From Rugalucina vietnamica (taxonomy: Eukaryota > Mollusca > Bivalvia > Lucinida > Lucinidae), in the NCBI GenBank assembly GCA_964017185.1, contig OZ024870.1:67332312-67396311 (forward strand): a stretch of 64,000 nucleotides of DNA. Reading direction: 5' to 3'. Position numbers and translations under genes: made by a program. This document shows positions 10,523 through 20,658 of this stretch, piece after piece (the first letter of the stretch is position 1; each line of letters starts with the position of its first letter). Under the pieces are notes generated by a model that saw nothing but the letters and a program-made list of their open reading frames with translations, ran no database searches and was not told where the DNA came from.

Positions 10523-12152
10523 TTTAAGCCCTGTCGTGAAAAAAGCTGTTTTCAGGACCTGGTATTCAGACCAAGTCGGACATGAACCCTAATTGCCTGA
10601 AAGTTTTGAAAAATTTACAAACTATTATATTTCTGAAAAAAAAAAAAATGTCACAGACCACAATGACTAGTTTGCATGGTAGAACAGCTGATATATATGT
10701 CAAGTTTTTGGTACAATATGTATGTGCTCAAAAAGGAGCATGTTTTCTCATCATACAACTCATTTTAAGGATAATCTGTCATATAAAGACCACAAAATTG
10801 AAAGTAATTGAATCACTACATATAATTAGAGTATAATTCAGTTTTCAATGAAATAAATCATTTAAATTTCTTCAATAAACTGATAAACATGATGAAATGT
10901 TGTGAATAGCAATTTATAATTCCAATCACATGACAGATTTGACGGCATAGTTTACAGTATGGTAGGAAGTTAGGAACCCATAATTACCCAAACTTTTGGC
11001 CAAATTTCAATACATTTAAGCCTAGCGTCCTATTTATAGGACATAGACAAACAGTATAGCCCCAGATGGGACACCGCAGAAAGCGGCGTCCCATCAGGGG
11101 CTATTCAGGTTGCTTAAAGAAAATTCTACGAAAAAAAAAAAATAATCAGAATCACTCCTGATTCCTCTAAAAATGAAAGTGGACTCATCCACAATGATAA
11201 TAAGGGGCAAGCCCATTTGTAACTAATGGATTAATTTGGAAGAAGCATGTTTTTGCTTTCTGGTCCAAAGTGCCAGTTTGTCAGTCATGTTGGAACAGAG
11301 CCACCCTTTCCTGCCTCTTACCAGTACAATGATGAGAAATTTCTGTGTCTTGCTCAAGGAAAAAACCTGGCACCAGTGAGGTTTAAAGCCAGGAACTCTC
11401 AGTCTTTGAAAAAAATCTTTTTTTCTTCTACTGGACAGCTGTCTGACAGATTTCAATTGCGTGCTGGACAAAAGCTTATTTTGCAGGACAGTGCCTTTAT
11501 ATTAATATTATAATCTTGTAAATTTTGTTGGACATTTGTCTGACAGAATGAAATTTTCTACTGGACATAATGAAACTTTGCTGATTGTGTCCGGTAGAAC
11601 AGCACTTTTGACAAAGATTGCTCTTAGGTCCAGAGTAATACACTCAATCACTAGGGTACTGCTCTGAGATTGGAGGAGGCATAATTCTCTTTGTATAAAC
11701 AAATTATTGTGTTCTGAAATCATTCATCATGGTTCAACGGCAGGAAAGTCTAACACATTTTGTTTTATAGTTTTTAATACAAGCAAAATCTATTTAGTAA
11801 ACAGCTACTTAAATTCCAGTTTCCCTTTCACATATTTTTGGACAAATCTCATAGTATACCACTACTTAGTGCACATTCTTTAATGCAACAGACTGGCAGT
11901 TCTAACTTGCTGTTCATGAAAACAAAAGAGTTTATACTTAATAAGAAAACCAAGTCTTCTTTCAGACTTCACATAAGAATATATGTGTTTGATTATTTAT
12001 AAAGCTCTATGATCACTAGCCACTTGCATCTCAAGCGACATTGGTATATTTAATTTATAAAGAAAAGTCTGTTAGTTCATATCAATTATTGATTTGGGGT
12101 TTAACATCCCACAAACAGCTACCGTCATAAAGAGACTAAAAAGGTGACTTAC

Positions 12153-12278
12153 CCATTTTCTGTCCAAAGCTGAAGTGGTTGGGGTATGTTGACCAGTCTC
12201 TAGGGACTGGTAGATGTCCATGTTGGAGCGTCTGTACTTTGGCGGGGACCCCAACCGATCCCTGTATGAAGCGGCCAT
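12153..12278 (-). CDS. First coding exon of the same unrecognised minus-strand gene
   Basis: The 42 codons start at ATG 12278 (MAASYRDRLGSPPKYRRSNM) and end in DRKW at a consensus donor GTAAGT (12152 downward). The donor falls between codons, which fits the phase-0 acceptor at 1127 and gives an intron of about 11.0 kb. An ATG seven codons upstream (12299) is also in frame, but the second ATG has the better context (ACAATGG). The sequence is basic and Ser/Pro-rich, as is common for N-terminal tails of scaffold proteins. Small exons could still lie between this and the 1-1127 exon. Confidence 0.6.
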
Positions 12279-12368
12279 TGTATCTATGTAGACTATCAAT
12301 TAACAGGTGTTGTCATGTCATGATTATGGTCTCCACTCAAACCTGGGAACAAATGCACAAAATTTATA

Positions 12369-12660
12369 TGAGCCGTGACGTGAGAAGACTGGTCTTTGGG
12401 GTTTCCATCCAGGTCTGACACAAACCAGTCTGGGCAGTCACAGAAGAGGGCAAGAAGCTTGAAATTTCGGATTTTACAAGAAGAGAAGTTGTACTACAAT
12501 TATAGCAAAAACATGGGCTCATACAGGAGCCATTAACCAGTCATTAGACTAATGACTGGTTAATGGCTCCTGTATGAGCCCATGTTTTTGAATAGATGGT
12601 CAGTAAAAACACAAACCAGTCCGTGACTGCCCAGACTGGTTTGTGTTTTTAACCTGTAAT
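12369..12660. mobile_element. GAGCC foldback MITE copy with a 41-bp-arm perfect palindrome
   Basis: The left part is the standard family (TGAGCCGTGACGTGAG, then AGGTCTGACACAAACCAGTC). The usual central hairpin is replaced by a palindrome with arms 12506-12546 and 12550-12590 around a GAC spacer. A second inverted repeat (ACACAAACCAGTC / GACTGGTTTGTGT) lies at 12609-12650. Confidence 0.6.
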
Positions 12661-13120
12661 GGTCAGTAGCATATAAGCTTTGCCTGGAAAGAAAGATATA
12701 CCCAAGGCCATGCCATCCTAACATAGCAGTTGTGCGACCCAGTCATTCAAACACCATGTATTTCTCAATTTTCTTCAGAAGTCCATCACACAAACCAAGG
12801 TCTCTCTGTAAACAGCCTGATAGAGAGAACTTGCACAAACACAGCAAATTTGTTTTTAACCCGTTCATTATGATTAATAGCCCGCTTTATCCTGCACCAC
12901 ATTAATGTCTGGGGCGACAGATGTACAGCACAAGTTCAAAATACCAGGTACAGGAGGGATGACTGTGAACTTTATTGGAAGTAGAAGTGCCTATCAATGG
13001 CATGTTTGAATCTGTCCACCGTGACATACTTACCAAATTTCATTACTATTTTTCTTCTGAATCCCCAAGTTAAAAATACAGCAATTTTGTAAATAATTTT
13101 ATGTCAAATAGCATAAAGGG

Positions 13121-13919
13121 TAGAGCTGTCATTGATTGGGCATTTTACATATCGATATATCGGTGGGAAATATTGTGATATATCGATACAAATATCGATA
13201 TACAATATTAATATACAAGTAATTTTTCAACAAAGTGGTTTGTTACTTTAATTGACCCATATTGTTTTCTTATGCTACTTTAAATTTGTATGTATACAAT
13301 ATAAAACTCCTTAGCCTTCTCTAACCTTTTAAGAAACACAATTGTAAGATAAAAGTTTAAACATCATTTTAAATTTTATTCGTAAAAGAGAAGAGACATA
13401 TATTACTTAAATTAAATTTGAACAGACATGATCAAAGTGCATGCACATCATAGCTAGCCTAATCAGAATGCATGTTGCCTGTGTCCTCTGGTTTTATTTC
13501 CTCGTAGGAAATTTGGCAAAATGACATTGCTAGAAATTAAGGATGGGTATTTGATGATATGGATGTAATTTCTCCACAAACGTGCTGTTAAGAGCTAACC
13601 CCAACCTTTAGGTAATGGTTAGACTCAGTTTAAACATTTGAAAACATTGCGCAGTGGGTACATGTATTTAATAACACTGCCTCATGTTTTATGTAAATAT
13701 ATATACATGTAACAAGACATCTCTAATTTATACAATATAAACTATCATTTTTGAAAATATTTGGGAAAATTAACTTGAAATACTATATGTCCTTGTTTGT
13801 ATTAAACTAAATACATGTACCACTTTTCAATATCGATATGTCTCTTTTCTGTATCGATATGAATATCGAAGCTCATTTTTATCGATACATCAATATCAGC
13901 GATATCAATGACAGCTCTA
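13121..13919. mobile_element. Non-autonomous hAT-like element with 8-bp TSD
   Basis: Terminal inverted repeats are TAGAGCTGTCATTGAT and its complement ATATCAATGACAGCTCTA. A perfect 8-bp direct duplication ATAAAGGG flanks them (13113-13120 and 13920-13927), the length typical of hAT transposons. Subterminal regions are dense in ATATCGATA words, which may be transposase binding sites. No ORF of transposase size is present in the 799 bp. Confidence 0.85.
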
Positions 13920-14486
13920 ATAAAGGGACCAGTGATCTATCAAAAATAGCCATGTTTGAAAAATTTGCGGATCAGACATGCATTGAAAAATGCATATCAT
14001 ACCATATCCAAGCTTGAACCTTCGCCATGATTTTCAATATGTCAATTTATGAAGTCATCATGTCACATTCTCAGTGACGTCATTTTAACACACCTGAATC
14101 AGGGTCAGAACACACCTGAATCAGGGTCAGGTGGACCAATGATCAATCACCTTCTTTTTCTTTCCAAAACCGTGGCTAACTTGGAAGGTATGTGCATTTT
14201 TAGAAAGAATAATTATTGTTTACCTCTAGCCATGAAACACAAAATGGAAATTTTCAGCAAGTTTTAAGAAATAGAGCAGCGAAATGAGGTGGTAAAACAG
14301 CATAAACGCCCATAGAAATTTGGAAAAGTGTTGAAAAACTGGCTAGAAAATCACAGAAATTGTCTATTAATCGCAGGGTTATCCTATACAATTTGGAATG
14401 CGGATCAGATTTGTTGAGTATGCAGTAAAGTTATAAAAATTAAGCCAGTCGGAACAAATGCAGATCATTTCATCTTGACGAATTTA

Positions 14487-14852
14487 TTGTTTTGTTTGTT
14501 TTTGGTTTGTTTTTTGTTACTCCCATCAATCAATTTCTGATTATTCTTGGGAGGTGTACATTGTACACTCCGGTGTGTTTGCAGGATGAGCCTCGGGGAT
14601 GAACCTACATGCATGAGGATACAACCTGTGTAGGGATCTTTAACCTGCACATGGGATGACTGTCCCTGCACAGGGGGCCTCCAGTTAACGTCCCAATCCG
14701 AAGGACGGCGCACTGTATCATGTCATTCCAGCAAATGACACGAAGGGAAGCGTGTTCAGACCAACAAATTTTCCTCGCCGCTGGCGGGGATCGAACCCGG
14801 GACCTCTAGCACAGAAGCCAGTGCGTTATCCACTCGGCTACCTCGCTTCCTT
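14487..14852 (-). mobile_element. tRNA-derived SINE (minus orientation)
   Basis: On the minus strand the 5' head resembles a tRNA: an A-box-like TAGCCGAGTGGATAACGC and a B-box GGTTCGATCC about 35 nt apart. A central body follows, then a 3' A-rich tail with interspersed C (visible on the plus strand as T/G-rich 14487-14520). The head lacks a good acceptor stem, so it is not a functional tRNA gene. RNA polymerase III transcription would be expected for such elements. Confidence 0.7.
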
Positions 14853-15403
14853 AATTGAACAATCATCGCTTTTAAGCAGTATAACTAAGACACCCTCTTA
14901 GTAAAGTGCCAGAAAATGCAAGATAAAAATTAAGCTATCCAAATAAATCTTAATTAATGTTTGTAAGGTAATATAATGCGCTTTAAGTGAGCCAGGGACA
15001 GTAGATTTCACTGAGTGAGCCTAGCATAAGATATACTTCAGGTATCCTTTGAGAATTAAGACAAAGTGTGGAAACTGATGTGACCAGCTAACTGTATGCA
15101 TAGAAAAAAAACCTGTAGAACTACGCAGTAGTAATAATAGGTTGGTAGCTAGATATACCATAATATTTGTTCTAATTAGCACACATGCTCCAATAAGTGC
15201 GCACCCTGGTCATTTCCGAAACACCCTACACATGCATAAGCGCACCCTGCATGACTAACATATTGATATTTTTTATAATAGCCGATAACCACAAGTTGAT
15301 CGATCACTGGTCCCTGATCGATCATTGGTTGCCTTACGCTACACACCTATGGCCTGATGTTGGTTGGCAAAGGCAATTCCAACTGTTATCAAATTATCCC
15401 TAA

Positions 15404-16052
15404 GGTAGCACTCCACAGTTTCGGGGGAGCGTCTCAGCTTTTTCCGCCAGTCATGTAAATAAACTAAGTTCTGAGCACTTACGCAGTAAGAAATGCAGTG
15501 CAATTCTATTTGAGTGAGCTGTTAACATGTCTAAAAATAGTTTCCAGCTATTACAAGCAACTACAAAGTCCATTTTCAAATTTTGCAACACTGACAATTT
15601 TACCCCACCCCCCTTTTTTGCCGAGCATTTTTCACCAAAATTTGCCTATTTCTGAAACCTCTGGCCAAGTCCATGCAAATGACTGGCCTATAAACCATGC
15701 AGATTCAGTCAGAGGACTTACTTATAAAGACTCTGAGCTACAACTGAATAGCTCCCATCCAGCTACTTTTTCTGATATTTTCTGTCAAAGATAGATACCC
15801 GGAAATTTACCTTTCAAAACACGGCGTTCCATTTCCAGTCACAGTTTCGTATAAAATGCAGCTCAGCCATTGGTTCAAATTTGGGATACAAAAAAGTACC
15901 TTTCTGGCATCTATAAAGCATGCTCAATCAAATAGATCAGCAAAACATGGTCTCTTAAGGGTCAAACTTATTTTAGGGGCCACAGATCAGCCCTACCCTC
16001 TAAAATTCAATATTTTCTCCCACCTCAAAAGTACGAAACTGTGAATGGAACC
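15404..16052. mobile_element. TTAA-flanked MITE-like spacer, copy 1 (left edge of array)
   Basis: The ends are near-inverted repeats: GGTAGCACTCCACAGTTTCG at the left and, on the other strand, GGTTCCATTCACAGTTTCG at the right. The right side abuts TTAA 16053-16056, whereas the outer left side has CTAA. An internal copy of the end motif (GTTCCATTTCCAGTCACAG) lies near 15823, so the element may itself be composite. Short ORFs inside have no credible product. The TTAA target suggests piggyBac or Kolobok ancestry. Confidence 0.75.
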
Positions 16053-17367
16053 TTAAAGCAAAATTTTTTTTTTTTTAATTTAAAGAAAAGACCCTTTTTT
16101 ATGTAAATTGTGACTATTTTATGCAGTATCTAAATGTTTTAGACCATTTCAAAAAGCCAAACTATGGTAATAGTGAGTTGAAACTGCCAGTCAGATCTCC
16201 GCGGCCAGGTCCCTATTTTGACACAATTTTTACAAATGGTCCATTTTCAGTTTTGCTGTCATTTTTAAAGGAGACCACTGACACTGATCATTTATTACCC
16301 TATTTATACAGTAGTCCTCAGATTTCAAATTATACAAGAAAGAAGCTATATACTATGTCTCATTAAGTCACAAGATGTCTCTGTTTCTGCATACCCCTTG
16401 AAACATGTACTATTTCAGTACAATTTGATTTTTTTTGGTCAATATTGACAATATTTGTCACCCTATTTGTGTTTTTATGTTTCATTTATAGTTTCAGCCA
16501 TTTTGAAAACAAATTTTAGCTGAAACTGTTTAGACTGGATGGGCAGAATGCAAACAACTATTGTCTCTTTACCATTACCCTCAAATTCAAAGGGAGATAA
16601 TTACAGGATCTCTGAGGACATAACATTTTTGAAATGGTCTCAGCAGCCTGTACTTGATGCCAGTTTCCATTTCTTTGTATTTAATTTTAGAAAATAGGCA
16701 AGTAAATAAAAATAATGTGAATTTGTATTGCATAAACTGATTTTCGTTTGTATATTTTGTATATAACTATGTCTCGGGGCAGAAACAAAGACACACAAAT
16801 GTCAGAAGACTAATGACACCTGAAGGTAGCCTCTAGAAGCAGAAGTGGCAGCAGCAGTTGCACCTGTTATGTAAAATCTGTCTGTTGTCTTGTTCTCACA
16901 GCAATTTGATGGTCAGTAGTCTTTCCACAATATCGCCTGGTAAATAGAGACCTAAAAGAATAAGGAGAGAAAAAATTCTATCCATCTTGAATGCTTCTGC
17001 AGTATACCCAAATGAAACAAATAAACACTTCTTGGTTACCATGGCAACTGCATCTTATCTACCAAATTAGATAGTATCAGGTCAAAAATATAAACAATGA
17101 TGATAAGGTGGTGTGTTTCAGTTGTTCTTTGTGAGTTGTATAGTGCAGAAGTTGTTAAAGAAGGAATTTATACATATTGACTATTCACGGCTTAATTTTT
17201 ATTTGTTGCTGCTGATAACTGTTTTTGCTGTTATTGTTACAATTGTCATCTTGTTTTACACTGCTTTTGTTAATGGAACTTTTGTTCAGTGGCATTTTGC
17301 AAGCAAAAGAATTCAGATAAACTAATTGGATTTTACTGACTCTTGTGTTTTTACTTTTGTTACCAAA

Positions 17368-19269
17368 ATGTCTTCCAGAAGGAAAAGTTACAAGCAGAAC
17401 AAAAAAAGATGGTGTACTCAATTTAAGAAAGGTCATAACTTTAACAAGGAGTATTCTTCAAAGGGTACAGAACTACTTTCTGAACCACAAATAAATACTG
17501 CCTGTACTTACCCTGAAATCAAAACTGTTAGGCCAAGTGCTGAGGAATACTTAGACGCTTGTAGAATTGTAGATAGTGATGAGACGGTGAATCATGAACT
17601 GCTCTGTCCAACTCGGCTCAGACCTAAAACGAAACAATCAGAACTTGATTACACGAAATCAAATGAGGAGACAAAAGAAGAAAATGTAATAGTGAATTTT
17701 GACAAGTTGTCTTCCTTAGTTGCTGGGTTCCAGCATACATGTAAAAGGCCTTTTCCTGTAGTGAAATTGGAGAAAAGAAAGGGTCTCTGTATAACTGCAA
17801 GAACATGTTGCAAGAATTGTAAGTTTAATTCACAGCCTTGTGAGTTATTCACTTCCATAAAGAAGAAAAGAGGACCCACAGCAGGCTCTCTAAATGATGC
17901 ATTGGCAATACCTGTGCTTAAATCTAAAATGGGTGTCACTGACATACGATACTTATTAAGTTGCATAAATGTCCAGTCACCAGCACCAAGTGGACTCCAC
18001 AGAAAAGTCTGTCAAGCTGCGGATGAGATGGTTAACTTGAACTCGGCTTCCATGTCTGATAATCAACGGTATGTGGAAAGGGTCATGGAAGTGTCTGGAA
18101 GAAAGCATGAAGTGAATGTGGAAACTGACTTGTCTTTTAACAACAGGCCACAGTCAGGCTATGAAGCAGCAACACAATCCTTCTGCCCCATGGTGGAGCA
18201 AGATACTGACAAGAAGCTTGTTCTTTCAATGGCTACAGCCAATAAACTGTGCAGCAAAAAGAACTGTAACCATCAAAACATTAAGTGCAAAAAGAACTTT
18301 GGTACTGCTGAGAGCATTTCCTCAAGTGAGTCTAAACTTGTGCATCAAAACTTAGAAAGTATTGATGGCAGTGGTATAGTAAAAGTAAAGTCCCTGACAT
18401 CAGATGCAAGCACTCAGATTGATAAAAGTTTGCGCAGCTACGCACAAGTGAAGAGACGAAATATTCCACATTTCAAGTGTTTTGTTCATAAACTACGCAC
18501 CGTTCAGAAACATGTAAGGTACATAAAATTATCAAGTAGACTTCCAGGTTGTGATAAAGAAATATATTCAATCAGACTTTCTTCAGCAGTTAGAGCTAGA
18601 GTCCGCCTTGAGCTAGTAAGAGTAAAAAAGTTTTACAAGACAGCTCCTATGTTTGTCGCATATGCTGAAATTGCAGTCAAAAATATTTTACACTGTTTCT
18701 CTGGTAATCACATAAATTGTATAAGAAATTCAATGGTTTGTAATGCACATCTTCTTGACTCATACACCACAAATCATTTACCATATAACAAACATCTTGA
18801 ACTGAACAAGACGGACATGCTTCAGTTGCAGAGAGTGCTCGATAGTGACTTTTCACGAGAAAATTTGCGGAAGATTTCTCGTCTCTCAACAACTAACCGA
18901 TCTGAGAGCTTGCACCACAGGGTCTTTACTTACGCACCAAAATGTACAGTGTGGAGTAGAAATTTCACAGGCTTATGTCACTCCGCTGTTCATTCTTCTA
19001 GCGTAGGAACTGGACAGTCGTCGCTATCTCTAGCCGCAAGAGTTGGAATCCGCTTTAAATATACTGACCCTCTCTTCAAGCATATGAAGGCCTTAGATGC
19101 TACAAACAGTTACCATTTAAAGAGGAAATCCTCTCAGCAGTACAAACTTTCACGACATCTTGCAAGAAAGCGAAGATGCAGCCAAAGAATAAAAGATAAC
19201 TCAGTATACGCAGGTGCAGATGCAAGTGTGTCCAATGAGCATGCATATGGAATAAACATTAACAAGTGA
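17368..19269 (+). CDS. Mutator/Kolobok-like DDE transposase, copy 1
   Basis: A 633-aa protein predicted to cut and join transposon ends in the nucleus. I start it at ATG 17368 (MSSRRKSYKQNKKRWC), which has A at -3; the open frame reaches 42 bp further but without ATG. Visible landmarks: a basic N-terminus, a Cys cluster at 141-158 (CITARTCCKNCKF), candidate catalytic residues D254 (ETDLSFNN), D346 (LTSDAST) and E513 (NRSESLHH), a Cys/His insert before E513 (CFSGNHINC...MVC, 443-458), the block VWSRNFTGLCHSAVHSSS (528-545), and a Lys/Arg-rich tail. From memory these blocks match metazoan Mutator-like transposase-domain proteins related to Kolobok, whose elements duplicate TTAA, as seen at both unit ends. 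Exact superfamily is less certain than the DDE call. The frame is intact. Confidence 0.75.
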   Translation: MSSRRKSYKQNKKRWCTQFKKGHNFNKEYSSKGTELLSEPQINTACTYPEIKTVRPSAEEYLDACRIVDSDETVNHELLCPTRLRPKTKQSELDYTKSNEETKEENVIVNFDKLSSLVAGFQHTCKRPFPVVKLEKRKGLCITARTCCKNCKFNSQPCELFTSIKKKRGPTAGSLNDALAIPVLKSKMGVTDIRYLLSCINVQSPAPSGLHRKVCQAADEMVNLNSASMSDNQRYVERVMEVSGRKHEVNVETDLSFNNRPQSGYEAATQSFCPMVEQDTDKKLVLSMATANKLCSKKNCNHQNIKCKKNFGTAESISSSESKLVHQNLESIDGSGIVKVKSLTSDASTQIDKSLRSYAQVKRRNIPHFKCFVHKLRTVQKHVRYIKLSSRLPGCDKEIYSIRLSSAVRARVRLELVRVKKFYKTAPMFVAYAEIAVKNILHCFSGNHINCIRNSMVCNAHLLDSYTTNHLPYNKHLELNKTDMLQLQRVLDSDFSRENLRKISRLSTTNRSESLHHRVFTYAPKCTVWSRNFTGLCHSAVHSSSVGTGQSSLSLAARVGIRFKYTDPLFKHMKALDATNSYHLKRKSSQQYKLSRHLARKRRCSQRIKDNSVYAGADASVSNEHAYGININK

Positions 19270-19286
19270 TACTACCTTCAGTGGTG

Positions 19287-19664
19287 TCACAGTATACAGC
19301 TTCTGTAGCCACAATGGCCAATACATTCTCCATTAAGAATGCATGTTTTTCGTTTATTATTAGTGTCATGTGGTTCTAATGACAGATGTTCAAAATTTAT
19401 ACAGCTTTTATTGTGGCATAAATGAGAAACATGCAAATTTTTCAAGTCGATAAATCCACTTCTGATGTAATATACTAGCCGATGAGCCCGAACTTTCACC
19501 CTTTTACCCCGAAACTGAAACTGAATCATGCCATAACCGTCCCTATCTTTCGATCCCTTCCAAACATAACAATTTTCAGTAATCAAAGTGTGTCTCCGAA
19601 TCACTCTATTACAATATTGCACTTCGGTTTCACTAAAACGGGTGCTGAACACCACTTTTGCCAT
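19287..19664 (-). CDS. His-Me finger (HNH, I-PpoI-like) endonuclease, copy 1
   Basis: A 125-aa protein encoded convergently to the transposase, stop codons 17 bp apart. The N-terminal half (YVWKGSKDRDGYGMIQF then GKRVKVRAHRLVYY) resembles phage-type HNH proteins. The core VSHLCHNKSCINFEHL carries the expected catalytic His81 and zinc ligands C83, C88, H93. N102/N103 are candidates for the metal-binding Asn. A second Cys/His cluster follows (C108, C114, H117, C118, C123), the arrangement seen in the zinc-binding homing endonuclease I-PpoI. It should cleave DNA with a divalent metal. Being inside every unit suggests a role in the element's mobility, or a homing gene that settled in it. All key residues are intact. 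Confidence 0.75.
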   Translation of the reverse strand: MAKVVFSTRFSETEVQYCNRVIRRHTLITENCYVWKGSKDRDGYGMIQFQFRGKRVKVRAHRLVYYIRSGFIDLKNLHVSHLCHNKSCINFEHLSLEPHDTNNKRKTCILNGECIGHCGYRSCIL

Positions 19665-20009
19665 TATAGGGAGAAATGTACTGGCTTATGTGCTTCAGTT
19701 TTGTCTGGAAAAAGCAAAAATGCATTTAACCAGTATAAAAAACATCTAAAATGACATAACTTCACTCTACGAAAGAAAAAAATATAAGCAGAGCTTGATG
19801 AGAATGGCCAAAATGACTTTAAAAATTGTTCGCAAAAACCGAGAAATTCCAGTTATTTCCCTTGCCAGGGGATGAAAATTTTAAATTTGCAATAGCATAC
19901 TTATTTACCACTCTATATCCTGGAAACTTCTACACAATCATTGTGAAAGGATCAATTTCAGATTTGAAACATGCTAGTTTGGATCCCTGAACAATGACTT
20001 TTCCTTTAA

Positions 20010-20658
20010 GGTAGCACTCCACAGTTTCGGGGGAGCGTCTCAGCTTTTTCCGCCAGTCATGTAAATAAACTAAGTTCTGAGCACTTACGCAGTAAGAAAT
20101 GCAGTGCAATTCTATTTGAGTGAGCTGTTAACATGTCTAAAAATAGTTTCCAGCTATTACAAGCAACTACAAAGTCCATTTTCAAATTTTGCAACACTGA
20201 CAATTTTACCCCACCCCCCTTTTTTGCCGAGCATTTTTCACCAAAATTTGCCTATTTCTGAAACCTCTGGCCAAGTCCATGCAAATGACTGGCCTATAAA
20301 CCATGCAGATTCAGTCAGAGGACTTACTTATAAAGACTCTGAGCTACAACTGAATAGCTCCCATCCAGCTACTTTTTCTGATATTTTCTGTCAAAGATAG
20401 ATACCCGGAAATTTACCTTTCAAAACACGGCGTTCCATTTCCAGTCACAGTTTCGTATAAAATGCAGCTCAGCCATTGGTTCAAATTTGGGATACAAAAA
20501 AGTACCTTTCTGGCATCTATAAAGCATGCTCAATCAAATAGATCAGCAAAACATGGTCTCTTAAGGGTCAAACTTATTTTAGGGGCCACAGATCAGCCCT
20601 ACCCTCTAAAATTCAATATTTTCTCCCACCTCAAAAGTACGAAACTGTGAATGGAACC
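20010..20658. mobile_element. TTAA spacer element, copy 2
   Basis: Flanked by intact TTAA on both sides (20006-20009, 20659-20662), between units 1 and 2. No difference from copy 1 was seen. Confidence 0.75.

Larger units (their letters stand above)
1128..12152 (-). other. Long first intron of the minus-strand gene, mostly repeats
   Basis: Apart from the repeats listed separately, I see no convincing exon here. Stretches 1900-2600, 3602-3976, 4881-5173, 6491-6655, 9031-9660 and 10590-12150 hold only AT-rich unique-looking DNA, short degenerate foldbacks and short chance ORFs. A compact stem-loop lies at about 11055-11105, where a GATGGGAC...GTCCCATC stem is nested in AGCCCC...GGGGCT arms. 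Confidence 0.5.
12279..15403. other. Intergenic DNA upstream of the minus-strand gene
   Basis: Besides the MITE, hAT element and SINE listed separately, 12661-13112, 13928-14486 and 14860-15403 show no gene. A 22-bp unit (AACACACCTGAATCAGGGTC plus AG) is repeated twice in tandem near 14089-14132. No promoter motif could be assigned. Confidence 0.4.
16057..20005 (+). mobile_element. Two-gene transposon unit 1
   Basis: The unit is bounded by TTAA at 16053-16056 and 20006-20009. Its two ends read AGCAAAATT (left) and AGGAAAAGT (right, reverse strand), a weak terminal inverted repeat directly inside the TTAA. It contains a 1.3-kb non-coding left region (16057-17367), the transposase gene and the convergent nuclease gene, then 341 bp of non-coding right end. 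The 70-codon open stretch just before the transposase has no ATG and ends in TAA. Confidence 0.75.

Noticed and set aside
14768..14847. tRNA gene on the minus strand
   Set aside because: A- and B-box-like motifs are present, but there is no matching acceptor stem and the T-stem is imperfect. It continues into a SINE body with an A-rich tail.
15498..16366. 98-, 62- and 81-codon ORFs repeated in each array period
   Set aside because: Two lie in the non-coding TTAA element and one in the unit's left region. They show low-complexity composition and no family features, and repeat only because the DNA repeats.
17326..17367. Transposase start at 17326
   Set aside because: The codon there is TTG; the first ATG in frame, with good context, is 17368.
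17624..18892. Minus-strand and alternative-frame ORFs within the transposase gene
   Set aside because: They are shadows of the long transposase frame, without motifs of their own.
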